64,000 nt of DNA from Flavobacteriales bacterium (GTDB taxonomy: Bacteria > Bacteroidota > Bacteroidia > Flavobacteriales_F > PHOS-HE28), in NCBI GenBank assembly GCA_023382455.1, contig JAHDVX010000007.1:62001-126000 (forward strand), read 5' to 3'. Below are positions 22,308 to 31,235 of the stretch, in pieces (position 1 is the first letter of the stretch; each line of letters begins with the position of its first letter). A program made the translations under genes and the position numbers. The notes beneath the pieces were generated by a model that was not told where the DNA came from, made no database searches, and was given only the letters and a program-made list of their open reading frames with translations.

Positions 22308-25277
22308 CTAGGGGAAGAGCTTCATGCCCTCGATGGTCATCAGGGCCGTCTTGTTGCCGATGTTGGGCCTTCCGATCAGCGACTCCACGGGCACTGGCCC
22401 TCCGAAATCGAGCGCCAGTTGCTCATACCGGACACCGGCCGATACCGTGGCCATCACTTGGCCCGTGACCACATCGCAGATCCTGCCAGGCTGCCCTTGG
22501 AAGCGCAAGCGGCTGTTGATCCAACGACCTACGCCCACATTGGAGAAAGTGACGCCCAAGAGCAACACCTTGGAAGTGGTGACCTGCATGGGGAAGGAAG
22601 TCTTTGCGTGGGTGACCACTTGTCCACCGCTGATGTTGGCACAGCGCTGGGTAATGGGCTGGCTCACACTGCTCCCGGTCATGGCCGTCAACGTACATCC
22701 CTGCGTACCGCTGAACGTGGTGCTCCACAAGGGTCCATTGGTCACGGGGATCCATTTGAGATGGGCAATGGCATAGGCCGGCAGCTGAACCGAAGCGATG
22801 GAGGCGGCCACACCACTTACCGCAGTAACATTGCCTTGTGCCATGGCGGCATTCGGTCCGGTGCCCTCGACGATGCTGCTGCTGCCGATCACCGTCCAGG
22901 AAACATTGGATGCCGAACCCGCGAACGATGACAGGTCCATCGGCGAGCCCGAACGGTTGACCAGGTAGAGATGCTGCATGCCATCCGCGGCGAGGAAAGC
23001 ATAGCCCCGCAGGCCATTGATGCCCGTCATGGTCACCGACTGGGGTTGGTTGCCGGGCACATAGAGGTCCGCGAACAGTTCACTGGTCCAGTAATTCACC
23101 TGCGGGATGATCATGGACCACGTCTTCTTCACCAGGTTGTATCCATCCCCGTACGCGAGCAGTTCATGGTAGGCGCTCATGGACACTTTGGGCGCTTGGG
23201 CCATGGTAATGGCCATGTCGCCATAGAACAGCGCCTGGGCCATGGAGTTGCCGTAGTGGTTGTACCTGCCGTCGATGTTCCACTCCGTGATCCAGATCTT
23301 CTTGCTCCCCAAGGAGGACAGCTCGGCCAAGGCCACCGGAAGCTTCTCGTTGGCGTAGACCTGGCTGAAGTCGGCACCACACAGGAAGTTGGCATGGACA
23401 TCAGACTGGTTGCAATTTCCCGGCCGGCTGTAGCAGTGGATGATCAGGGCATCGCCGAAGGCCGCTTCCGAGCAGGCCGTGTTCCAATCCAGTGCCCGCT
23501 GCGTACCGGCCGGCCCCATGTCCTTGAGGATCCCGGGCGGGTAGCCGTTCAGGCCGATCTTTAATCCCGGGAAATTGTTCTGGATGGCCGTGGCGTAGGG
23601 CTGCGCTACGGCGAGGTAGTTGGCCACACTGCCGAAACGGAAATCATAGGCGCTGAGATGGGCCTCGTTGCCCAGTTCTACCCCCACCACTTCGACCCCG
23701 GCGTTGGCAAAGGCATTCAGCACGGCCACCGTCTCGCCCACGGTGCCGGTCAAGAGATTGGCCACATAGAGGACCTTACTACCCGTGGCCTGGGCCAAGG
23801 CGATCATCTCATGGATGTAGTTCCGGGTCACCTCACCAGCGGCGATAAGGGCCTGCTCGTTCTGGAAATTCCCGTTGATGTTGTTGTGCACGGTAAAGCC
23901 CGCCACCAGGTTCACGTCCTGCTGGCGAATGCCGTAGCCCAAGCCACCTGGATGGTAGAAGTTGGCCAGCGTGCCGCCCGGGAAGCGCAGGATGTGTGGC
24001 TGCAGCTCGTTGAGGCGGTTCTGCAAACTGGTGTCCGAAGCTGCGCAGCTGTAGAACAGGCCGCTGGAATTGTAGCCCCACTCCAGGTCGGTGAGCACCG
24101 GGCCGTTCACGGCACCGATGCTGATGGAGCCTCCACCCGCCTTGTACACGGCGCCATCCGGTCCGTTGCCGCAGGTTTCCGGCAAGCGGCCTTCCGGGCT
24201 GCCCGGCACCCAACAGAAGGAGAACCCGCCCTCATCACCGGATGACGCCCCATACAGCATCCCCCGGTCCAGATCGGACAGCCAAGGCCTTCCTTCGCCA
24301 CGCACACGCATGCCGGTGCCGCTTACCCGGGAACCCTCCCGTGCCGCGGACACCTCGATCCATGCGGCGCTACCGGCGGCGGCGAAAGTCACTTGGTTGA
24401 GATCCACCCGCGCCAACCCTTCCAGTTGCAGCAACCGGCCGCTTTCCGCCCGTCCGTTCGCGTCCGGACCAACAGCGGCGATGTGCCAATCAAACTCCTC
24501 CAGCCCACCAGCCCTTGCACCGAACCAAGTGGCGTTGGATGAACCGTTGACACGCTCCACCGTATGGTCCCCGCCTACGGCCAGGTCCAGCCGGACGGCC
24601 GTACCGTTGTCCCGAAAGACCAGATCGCGCAGCCCGGTCGCAGAAGCCCCGATGATGTTGATGGCCGTGCCGCCAAAGCCCTCGGCCGTGATGCGCTCCA
24701 TGGTGCATGATGCGCCCGGCCAGTCGATCCACACCCCGCAGGCCTCCGGCAGCGTTTGCTTACCCGGCCCTACCAGCACCAGGTCGGAGATCTCCATGCG
24801 ACCGGACCGCATCGGCAAGGCCAATACTTGCATCAGCGTAGGTCGGCCTTGCCAGACCTCGGTATCCATCACCAGGCGCGTGGCACCACCGGGCGCACCG
24901 CGGAACACACCGTCCAGGACATACAGGGTTTGGTCCACCCGGAACTCCCCCGCCGGCAATTGGATCACGGTGGAACCACCCGGGGATTCCGCTCCCGCCA
25001 AAACAGCATCATTCCACGCACAACTGAAATAGGACATGTCCATCATGTCCGCCATGGCATGGCCCATGCCGGCCCAATGGGCGGACCATGCCGGAAACCT
25101 GGCGGCCATGGCCGCCTCACTGCCGCATACCTCACCCACCGTGTGCATGCCCAGATCCCCCACCGGGCCGTAAGCGTATTGAAGATCCACCACCCGGGTA
25201 GCAGGACCTGATGCTTTGGCCGGGTTCAGACCGGTCAACATGAAAATAGCCAGGAATAGGAATTGGACGACACGCAT
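22308..25277 (-). CDS. Large secreted protein: beta-helix module plus clan GH-A-like glycosidase module
   Basis: 989 aa from the ATG at 25277 (MRVVQFLFL), with a signal peptide ending PAKA-SG. Residues of about 90-340 look like a right-handed parallel beta-helix (pectin-lyase fold), with QLPAGEFRVDQTLYVLDGVF and successive short repeats around VRLDLAVGGD. Residues of about 370-800 look like a clan GH-A barrel: HILRFPGGTLANFYHPGG, the acid/base motif VELGNEAH (Glu538) and a candidate nucleophile WITEWNIDG (Glu665), reminiscent of arabinofuranosidase or glucuronidase-type families. The last ~150 residues are beta-rich. No clear T9SS domain is visible. The substrate is not predicted. Confidence 0.65.
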   Translation of the reverse strand: MRVVQFLFLAIFMLTGLNPAKASGPATRVVDLQYAYGPVGDLGMHTVGEVCGSEAAMAARFPAWSAHWAGMGHAMADMMDMSYFSCAWNDAVLAGAESPGGSTVIQLPAGEFRVDQTLYVLDGVFRGAPGGATRLVMDTEVWQGRPTLMQVLALPMRSGRMEISDLVLVGPGKQTLPEACGVWIDWPGASCTMERITAEGFGGTAINIIGASATGLRDLVFRDNGTAVRLDLAVGGDHTVERVNGSSNATWFGARAGGLEEFDWHIAAVGPDANGRAESGRLLQLEGLARVDLNQVTFAAAGSAAWIEVSAAREGSRVSGTGMRVRGEGRPWLSDLDRGMLYGASSGDEGGFSFCWVPGSPEGRLPETCGNGPDGAVYKAGGGSISIGAVNGPVLTDLEWGYNSSGLFYSCAASDTSLQNRLNELQPHILRFPGGTLANFYHPGGLGYGIRQQDVNLVAGFTVHNNINGNFQNEQALIAAGEVTRNYIHEMIALAQATGSKVLYVANLLTGTVGETVAVLNAFANAGVEVVGVELGNEAHLSAYDFRFGSVANYLAVAQPYATAIQNNFPGLKIGLNGYPPGILKDMGPAGTQRALDWNTACSEAAFGDALIIHCYSRPGNCNQSDVHANFLCGADFSQVYANEKLPVALAELSSLGSKKIWITEWNIDGRYNHYGNSMAQALFYGDMAITMAQAPKVSMSAYHELLAYGDGYNLVKKTWSMIIPQVNYWTSELFADLYVPGNQPQSVTMTGINGLRGYAFLAADGMQHLYLVNRSGSPMDLSSFAGSASNVSWTVIGSSSIVEGTGPNAAMAQGNVTAVSGVAASIASVQLPAYAIAHLKWIPVTNGPLWSTTFSGTQGCTLTAMTGSSVSQPITQRCANISGGQVVTHAKTSFPMQVTTSKVLLLGVTFSNVGVGRWINSRLRFQGQPGRICDVVTGQVMATVSAGVRYEQLALDFGGPVPVESLIGRPNIGNKTALMTIEGMKLFP

Positions 25278-25523
25278 AGGAGCTGTGGAACTGGGAGCGC
25301 TTGGGTTTGGGGACCGCGAAACTAGACGGAGCGGAAGCAGGCCGCTGGATTTTCGACCGAACCCGCCATCAGTTCGACCAGCTTCGCCCACGCTCGCCGG
25401 ATGGCTACTCCGCACACCGTGCATGGAGCTTGGGTATGCAAGTATCACCCTTGGCAGACCACGCGATCAACGCATACAGTGTAATCTTGGGCGGATGATG
25501 CCTTGTACCGCAGCGCCACACTC

Positions 25524-26450
25524 ATGTACCGAGCCTTGAGGGCCTGCATTCACTTGGCCTTGCGCCTGTATTGCGGGCGCATCACCGTGGAGCTGCAACC
25601 CCACAGCCCGCCCGCCGGGCCGGTGCTGCTGGCCAGCAACCACCCGAACTCCTTTCTGGACGCCTTGATCATCGCCACGCACCTGCCGTGGCGCCTGTGC
25701 TTCATGGCCCGTGGCGATGCTTTCCGGAAGCCGTGGGCCGCGCGGCTGCTGGGCGCGCTGTACATGATACCGGTGTACCGCATGAGCGAGGGGCGCGCGG
25801 AGTTGCGGCGTACGGAGCGCAGCCTGGCCACCGCCTTCCACCTGCTGGAAGGCGGCCGTTCGGTGCTGATGTTCCCGGAAGGGATCTCGCGGACCACCAT
25901 GGAGCTGCAACCCTTGGGCAAGGGTGCGGCCCGGATCGCGCTGCGGGCCTGGCGCGTCGGGCTGCATGTGCCGGTACTGCCCGTGCGGCTGCACTATTCC
26001 TCCTTCCATCGGCCCTTCCCCAAGGTGCACGTGCGCATGGGCACGGCCATCCTTCCGGCGGATGTGCCCATCACCGATGATGCCGCCTTCCTGAACAACT
26101 TCAATGCACTTTTGAAGGAACGGCTGATGGATGCCGATGCGACACCCGTGGAACGCCAGGACAGGCAAGGGCTGGTCCGGACGGTGCTCGCGGCCCCGTC
26201 GCTGGGCGCGCTGGTGCTGCATGCTCCATGGTATTACGGCATCCGCGCCCTGGCCGCACGCTGGCCGAAGGACCCGCTGTTCTTCGACAGCGTGCTCTTC
26301 GCCTGGCTGCTCCTTACCTATCCGCTGTGGCTATTGGTGCTAACCGGCATGGGGCTCTTGCTCGGCCTGGGTGCATGGTCCGCCTTGGTGTGGTTGTTGG
26401 CGCCGCTGTGCGTGCTCGCCTTGAAGGCGGCACATGCAACGAGATGGTGA
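25524..26450 (+). CDS. PlsC-type lysophospholipid acyltransferase
   Basis: 308 aa from the ATG at 25524; a TTG at 25503 is an alternative start and fits a TAATCTTG box at 25482-25489. Acyltransferase motif I N-H-P-N-S-F-L-D (His40 and Asp45), motif II around FMARGDAFRKP and motif III FPEGISR are present. Two C-terminal membrane segments follow (about residues 240-300). Likely acylates a glycerol-phosphate or related lipid at the inner membrane; it is longer than housekeeping PlsC, so the acceptor may differ. Confidence 0.85.
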   Translation: MYRALRACIHLALRLYCGRITVELQPHSPPAGPVLLASNHPNSFLDALIIATHLPWRLCFMARGDAFRKPWAARLLGALYMIPVYRMSEGRAELRRTERSLATAFHLLEGGRSVLMFPEGISRTTMELQPLGKGAARIALRAWRVGLHVPVLPVRLHYSSFHRPFPKVHVRMGTAILPADVPITDDAAFLNNFNALLKERLMDADATPVERQDRQGLVRTVLAAPSLGALVLHAPWYYGIRALAARWPKDPLFFDSVLFAWLLLTYPLWLLVLTGMGLLLGLGAWSALVWLLAPLCVLALKAAHATRW

Positions 26451-26559
26451 TGCCTACATGCCCGTGACGTACCGGCCTCGGCCAGGGCTTCCGAATGGAT
26501 CACCGCCATCACGCTCATGCCGGTGGCATGGTGCGCCCTGCCGCTTGCCCAAGAGCGCC

Positions 26560-27786
26560 CTATGTGGCGGTGCCCGCACTTTGGCCCAGCCTGCCCGCCA
26601 GCCAGCCCGTGCTCCACGCCGCCTGGAAGTTGAAGCCGCCGGTGATGCCGTCGATGTCGAGCACCTCACCGGCGAAATAGAGGCCGGGCACCGTACGGCA
26701 CTGCATCGTGTGCGGGTCCACTTCCTCCAAGGCCACGCCACCGGCGGTGACGAACTCCTCCTTGAAGGTGGTCTTGCCTGAAACGGCATAGCGATCATTG
26801 GTGAGCAGATCCACCAGGCGGTTGCGGTCCTTCTTGGCCACTTCGCCCCAGGTTCTTTCCACCGGAATGTCCGCTTTGGCCAACAGGAATTCCCAAAGCC
26901 GGTGCGGAAGGCCGAATGGGTTGGCGTTGCGCGCCTGCTTGCGTGTGATCGCCGGGTCGGCCAGCGCCGTGCGCACGGCCTCCTCGCCCGCTTCACCCAG
27001 CCAGTTGAGCTGCAAGGTGAAGCAGTAGCCCATGTCACGCACCGTGCGGGCGCCCCACGCGCTGAGCCGCAGGATCGCCGGACCGCTCATGCCCCAGTGG
27101 GTGATCAGCAGCGGGCCTCGGCTCTCCAGTCCGGTGCCCGCAATGCGGGCCCGCACATCCGCCGCCACCAAGCCCATCAGCGCACGGACCGGTTCGCCGG
27201 GCATGTTGAAGGTGAAGAGCGAGGGCACCGGCGCCACAAGGCCGATACCCAGCACCTTCAGCCAAGCATAGCCCTCGGCCTTCGGATGCCCCCCAGTGGT
27301 GATGATCACGCGGTCCGCCTCGAGCATGTCTCCGCCATCCAGCCGCAGCATGAAACGGCCGGAACCATCCACGGACAGCCCCGACACACCGGAGCGGCAA
27401 AGGACCCGCACGCCGACCTTCCCGGCCTCCTCCATCAGGCAGCGGATGATCGTGGCGGAGTCGTCGGATACCGGGAACATGCGTCCATCCGCCTCCACCT
27501 TCAGCGCCACGCCGCGCCGTGCATACCACGCGATGGTGTCCGGCACACCGAACCGGGTGAAGACTTTCCGCAGGAACTGCCCGCCCCGCGGATAGTGGGC
27601 AGCCAGCTTGCGGATGTTGGGCTCGTGATGCGTGACGTTGCAGCGGCCACCGCCGCTGATGCGCACCTTGGCCAACAGCTTGTCCGTTTTCTCCAGCAGC
27701 AGCACCTCCGTTTCCGGGTGGTGCTCCCGGACACTGATCGCCGCAAAGAAGCCAGCTGCACCGCCGCCCACCACGATCACCCGCAT
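26560..27786 (-). CDS. HI0933/YhiN-family FAD-dependent oxidoreductase
   Basis: 408 aa starting MRVIVVGGGAAGFFAA, the Rossmann FAD site. RISGGGRCNVTH and the C-terminal LYFAGEVLDIDGITGGFNFQ are the signatures of the HI0933/BaiN/YhiN flavoprotein family. Related BaiN proteins reduce bile-acid intermediates, but most members have no known substrate. CATCTTTG, near the -7 consensus, lies three bases upstream of the ATG. It is divergent from the following T9SS gene. Confidence 0.9.
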   Translation of the reverse strand: MRVIVVGGGAAGFFAAISVREHHPETEVLLLEKTDKLLAKVRISGGGRCNVTHHEPNIRKLAAHYPRGGQFLRKVFTRFGVPDTIAWYARRGVALKVEADGRMFPVSDDSATIIRCLMEEAGKVGVRVLCRSGVSGLSVDGSGRFMLRLDGGDMLEADRVIITTGGHPKAEGYAWLKVLGIGLVAPVPSLFTFNMPGEPVRALMGLVAADVRARIAGTGLESRGPLLITHWGMSGPAILRLSAWGARTVRDMGYCFTLQLNWLGEAGEEAVRTALADPAITRKQARNANPFGLPHRLWEFLLAKADIPVERTWGEVAKKDRNRLVDLLTNDRYAVSGKTTFKEEFVTAGGVALEEVDPHTMQCRTVPGLYFAGEVLDIDGITGGFNFQAAWSTGWLAGRLGQSAGTAT

Positions 27787-27895
27787 GCGGCAAAGATGCG
27801 CGACGCGGTACCATCCAATGCGCCCAAACCAAAGTTCCGATGGGGCAGGCAGCGTATTCCGCGTGCCGCGCGTCATGATGCAAACCACCACGCCC

Positions 27896-28672
27896 ATGCG
27901 CATACTTCTCTTCTGTGCCCTGTTCACCCCAACGATCCTGCACGCCCAAGTGACCGCCGGCGAAGCGCCTCCCGGAGGTACGATCCTGGACTTCGGGATC
28001 GAGCTGCAGTTGAACCTGCCCAACACCGTGGATTCCGCGGACATCGAGATCGATTGCGATGACTTTGCCGACCTGCGGGCCGTGCTGGTACGGAACGACC
28101 CCACGGTGGACGGCCCCAACTTCGCCCTGCTGCGCCTGGTGGATGACGACCTGGAGTTCTGCATGGACCCCGACCGGCCGCGCTACTACACCGCCAGCGA
28201 GCCGGTGGAATGCACCGGGGAAAACACCTGGATGACCGGCGATGAACTGGTGTTGGGCGACTTCGGCGGCTTCTTCATGATCGGCCCCACTACCGTGGAC
28301 AGCCTGTACGTGGGCTACCGCCGTGGGAGCAACACCGGGTGGATCCAGCTTTCCTTCGACCTGTCCATGGAGACCGGCTGCCGACTACAGGTGCACCGTG
28401 CGCTTTCAAACTGCCTTACCACGGGCATCCAAGAACCGGACGGCCGTTTGGCGCCGACCCTAAGCCCCAACCCGACCCATGGACAGGATGTGCAGGTGCT
28501 CGCCCCCGCGGGTTGGCTGCACATGGAGCTGACCGATGTGACCGGCCGGGTACTCGGGCGGTACGGCGCCGGCACCCGCAGCATCACCGCACCGGCCAGC
28601 CCCGGCGTCCACCTGGTGCGGTTGCTTTACGCTGACGGCTCCTATAGCTGCAGCCGACTGGTACGTCTGTAG
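27896..28672 (+). CDS. Secreted protein with T9SS C-terminal sorting domain
   Basis: 258 aa from the ATG at 27896, with a signal peptide (MRILLFCALF...LHA-QV). The central part is beta-rich and acidic (DSADIEIDCDDFADL, GDELVLGDFGGFF), without a known catalytic pattern. The C-terminal ~75 residues are a type A T9SS sorting domain: PTLSPNPTHGQDVQV, MELTDVTGRVLGRY and PGVHLVRLLYADGS. Expected to be exported and attached to, or released from, the cell surface. Function unknown. Confidence 0.75.
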   Translation: MRILLFCALFTPTILHAQVTAGEAPPGGTILDFGIELQLNLPNTVDSADIEIDCDDFADLRAVLVRNDPTVDGPNFALLRLVDDDLEFCMDPDRPRYYTASEPVECTGENTWMTGDELVLGDFGGFFMIGPTTVDSLYVGYRRGSNTGWIQLSFDLSMETGCRLQVHRALSNCLTTGIQEPDGRLAPTLSPNPTHGQDVQVLAPAGWLHMELTDVTGRVLGRYGAGTRSITAPASPGVHLVRLLYADGSYSCSRLVRL

Positions 28673-28678
28673 GCGGCT

Positions 28679-29455
28679 TCACGCCAACGGCCCGCCCAGC
28701 AGCAGCTCCGGCCATTCGAAGGGCTCGCTGGCGCCCGGCTGGTTGCCCATGCCCTCCTTGCCCAGCAAGGGCCGCACGGACCAGGCCTGCATGGCGTCCT
28801 CCGGGAAGGGCTTGATCAACGCCTTCAGCGCGGCCTCCTCATTGGTGGAATGCAGCGGCGCCAGCCAGTGCTCCTCCTCCCCGTCCGCGAGGATCAGCGG
28901 CATGCGCGGGCCTTCGGAACCGGGCTTGTTGTGGATGCGCCGCATCAGTTCATTGGCCTCGGTGGTGACGATGCTGAAGGTGCGCAACAGGCCGCCTTCG
29001 GGGCCCCTCCATTCTTCCCACAGCGCGGCCAGCACAAAATGCGGCCGCTCCTTCGGGGCGATGAAGAACGGATAGGCCTTCTTGCCGAAATGGAAGTGCT
29101 CGTAAAAGCCTTCCACATGCACGATGGCCCGCCGCTGCCGGGCCGCCGCGCGGAAAGCGGGCTTGTCGAAGATGGTCTCGCCCCGCGCGTTGAGCGTGCG
29201 GTTCCAGAGCTCCACGCGCTGCGCATCCCCTTTCACCCAACCGGGCACCAGGCCCCAGGTGAAGAGCTGCGGCTCCCGCGGGGCATCACCGGTGTAGAGC
29301 ACCAGTCGCGGATGGTCGAAGGCGTTGGCGAAGTGCAGGTCCAGCTCCGGAAAGGGGCTCAGCAGCTGGGCCAAGCGCTCCGCCGCGGCGGCATTGCCCC
29401 GGCTCTTCGCGATGCGCAGGGACATCTCCGTCCGGGCCTTCACGCCGTAGCACAT
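28679..29455 (-). CDS. SRAP (YedK/HMCES-type) abasic-site protein
   Basis: 258 aa. Members form a protein-DNA crosslink at abasic sites in single-stranded DNA through Cys2; here the protein begins MCYGVKA, so Cys2 is present. The other active-site block is AIVHVEGFYEH (conserved Glu), and MRRIHNKPGSEGPRMPLIL supplies the conserved His. Length is normal. CACCTTTG lies five bases upstream of the ATG. It converges with the T9SS gene, 6 bp apart. Confidence 0.92.
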   Translation of the reverse strand: MCYGVKARTEMSLRIAKSRGNAAAAERLAQLLSPFPELDLHFANAFDHPRLVLYTGDAPREPQLFTWGLVPGWVKGDAQRVELWNRTLNARGETIFDKPAFRAAARQRRAIVHVEGFYEHFHFGKKAYPFFIAPKERPHFVLAALWEEWRGPEGGLLRTFSIVTTEANELMRRIHNKPGSEGPRMPLILADGEEEHWLAPLHSTNEEAALKALIKPFPEDAMQAWSVRPLLGKEGMGNQPGASEPFEWPELLLGGPLA

Positions 29456-29564
29456 GGTGCAAAGGTGGGGAGGCGAATTGTGACCGGTGAAGGGTGAATG
29501 GGATCCGCGCCAGTGGAACCCGGAAGGTTGATCGCGAGTGACGGACCGTTAATGACCGGGGGAA

Positions 29565-30356
29565 CTACCGGCTATAGAGCGTGGTGCGATGCCACTCCAG
29601 GTATTCGGCCTTGGGGCCCGCTGCCTCAGCGGGAATGGCCAGTGGCTTGCCTTCGAAGGCCTTGAAGCTCTGGCTCACGGTCGCCTCGGCGAAATGGTCG
29701 CGGAGCGCAGGGGCGCAGACAAGGCGTAGCTCGGTATCGAAGGTGATCAGGCCGCGATCGAAGGCGCGGTCGTGCAGGGCGTTGAGGGCAATGCCGTTCC
29801 GCGGGTCGAGGCGGTGGGCTTCGACGGCGTTCCACGGAATGATGTGCGAGGCGATCAAGAGCTCGCGGATGGAAAGTCCGGTGACGGCGCAGCGGCCACC
29901 GTATGCGTTCAGCACCGCTTGACGGAAGAAGCGTTGACCGCGACGCACCTTCACCGAAGCCATGTTCTCCGTTGGCCCTTCCGGCGGTTGCATCAGCGTG
30001 ATAAATTCCGGCTGCACCTCGATCGGGCTATCGGCATCGCCGGTGAGCAGTTCCGAGAGCAACGCTTCGCTTTCCGGCACCAAAGCTTCATGCTGTTCGT
30101 GGAACTCGGCCCACACCGTTCGGTCCAGCGCACTGGCACCGGACAAGCCCCTGATCCCGCGTGCCGCCAAGCGCGCATCCAAGGAAGCCAAGTTGCTCAA
30201 CTTCATGGCCACGCTTCCGGGCGTGCGGCCCATGCGCTCCGCGATCTGGATCAACACCGGATTGCCCTGATCGAACTTACCGAAAGGGATCTTCTCGTAG
30301 AGGTTGAGGAGGATGAGAAGTTCCTCGCGGGTCCATGCTTTGCGGGTGGTGGCCAT
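29565..30356 (-). CDS. HNH endonuclease
   Basis: 263 aa from the ATG at 30356 (MATTRKAWTREELL). The N-terminal ~110 residues contain a helix-turn-helix-like block (ERMGRTPGSVAMKLSNLASL) that may bind DNA. The C-terminal nuclease has GGRCAVTGL, ASHIIPW and NGIALNALHDRAFDRGLI, the HNH (beta-beta-alpha metal) fold. Such two-part proteins occur as restriction or defence nucleases; no methyltransferase is nearby. It is divergent from two small overlapping ORFs. Confidence 0.85.
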   Translation of the reverse strand: MATTRKAWTREELLILLNLYEKIPFGKFDQGNPVLIQIAERMGRTPGSVAMKLSNLASLDARLAARGIRGLSGASALDRTVWAEFHEQHEALVPESEALLSELLTGDADSPIEVQPEFITLMQPPEGPTENMASVKVRRGQRFFRQAVLNAYGGRCAVTGLSIRELLIASHIIPWNAVEAHRLDPRNGIALNALHDRAFDRGLITFDTELRLVCAPALRDHFAEATVSQSFKAFEGKPLAIPAEAAGPKAEYLEWHRTTLYSR

Positions 30357-30412
30357 AGTGTGAAATTGAAATGCGCCTGGCTTTTCCGCCACAATATCGC
30401 TAACCTGGCCGA

Positions 30413-30661
30413 ATGCCGATCGACAAGGAATACATCATCCGCCTCAACGGCTTCGAGCTCGGCCAGCTGCTGGACGGGCTGGAAGTGCGCGCCCGTGCTT
30501 GGCGCGATACCGCCATCTATCTCGAAACCGGTGAAGCCTCCAGCCCGGACTTTGTTGCCGAGGCATGCAACGATGACACCGAGGCCCGGAAGTTGGCCGA
30601 ACACTATGAACGGATCATTGCATTGGTGTTGGAACAGCAGACTCAACAGGACCAGCCATGA
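30413..30661 (+). CDS. Small protein of unknown function
   Basis: 82 aa, acidic and helical (RLNGFELGQLLDGLEVRARAW, EARKLAEHYERIIALVLEQQ). No family recognised. Its stop overlaps the next ORF's ATG (ATGA), so the two are translationally coupled. TAACCTGG, a weak -7-like box, ends five bases before the ATG. It is divergent from the HNH endonuclease with 56 bp between starts, so the pair could be functionally linked to it. Confidence 0.6.
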   Translation: MPIDKEYIIRLNGFELGQLLDGLEVRARAWRDTAIYLETGEASSPDFVAEACNDDTEARKLAEHYERIIALVLEQQTQQDQP

Positions 30662-31020
30662 GAGAATACGTGCGCGCTGCTTATTTGCAATACGGCTTTC
30701 CGATCCCGGAGGAGCATCACTTTACCATCCTTTGCCGGTGGAGACCACCAAAGGAATTATGGCCAACACTTGGAAGGCGCTGGCGCGACATCGCAGTAGA
30801 GGTGCTCGGCGCGAACAAACCGGACATTCTCGCCGATGAGACCTGCCTTTTCCTGATCGCTACGTATTGCGGCACCGCCTTGGCGCACCATGTGATCGGA
30901 CCCGACAAGGAACTGATCCCTGTGCGCTTTCCCACTGAATACGACCGGACGTGGTTTCGCGATGTGGTGACATACGGGGTGGATGTTGTCCATTGCCCGG
31001 ACCTTTGGGCGGTCAGATAG
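30658..31020 (+). CDS. Protein of unknown function, coupled to the preceding ORF
   Basis: 120 aa, rich in aromatic and basic residues. Starts MREYVRAAYLQYGFPIPEEHH; contains CRWRPPKELWPTLGRRWRDIA and ends VVHCPDLWAVR. No known domain recognised. A single His/Cys-rich stretch (CLFLIATYCGTALAHH) is visible but not diagnostic. It is translationally coupled to the 82-aa ORF. Confidence 0.55.
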   Translation: MREYVRAAYLQYGFPIPEEHHFTILCRWRPPKELWPTLGRRWRDIAVEVLGANKPDILADETCLFLIATYCGTALAHHVIGPDKELIPVRFPTEYDRTWFRDVVTYGVDVVHCPDLWAVR

Positions 31021-31235
31021 AATTCCACCGGTTCATTTGCGGTCCCTGATCTATATGCTCAGTCTGAAGCCTCCCCACGCTCCCGCAAGTGTTCCAGCCC
31101 CCGCAAGATCTCCGACCCATACCGGCTGGGTCACTTGTGGGTACTCCAACTGATCTCTTTCGAATTGGGTGCTTTGCCCGCCCCCCAAGCATCGCCACGC
31201 CCTAAACCAACGTCATCCCTTCCAACCACCCTTCC

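Noticed and set aside
26451-26559. A possible small gene between the acyltransferase and the flavoprotein
   Set aside because: Only short frames without family resemblance; the gap is adequately explained as convergent intergenic DNA.
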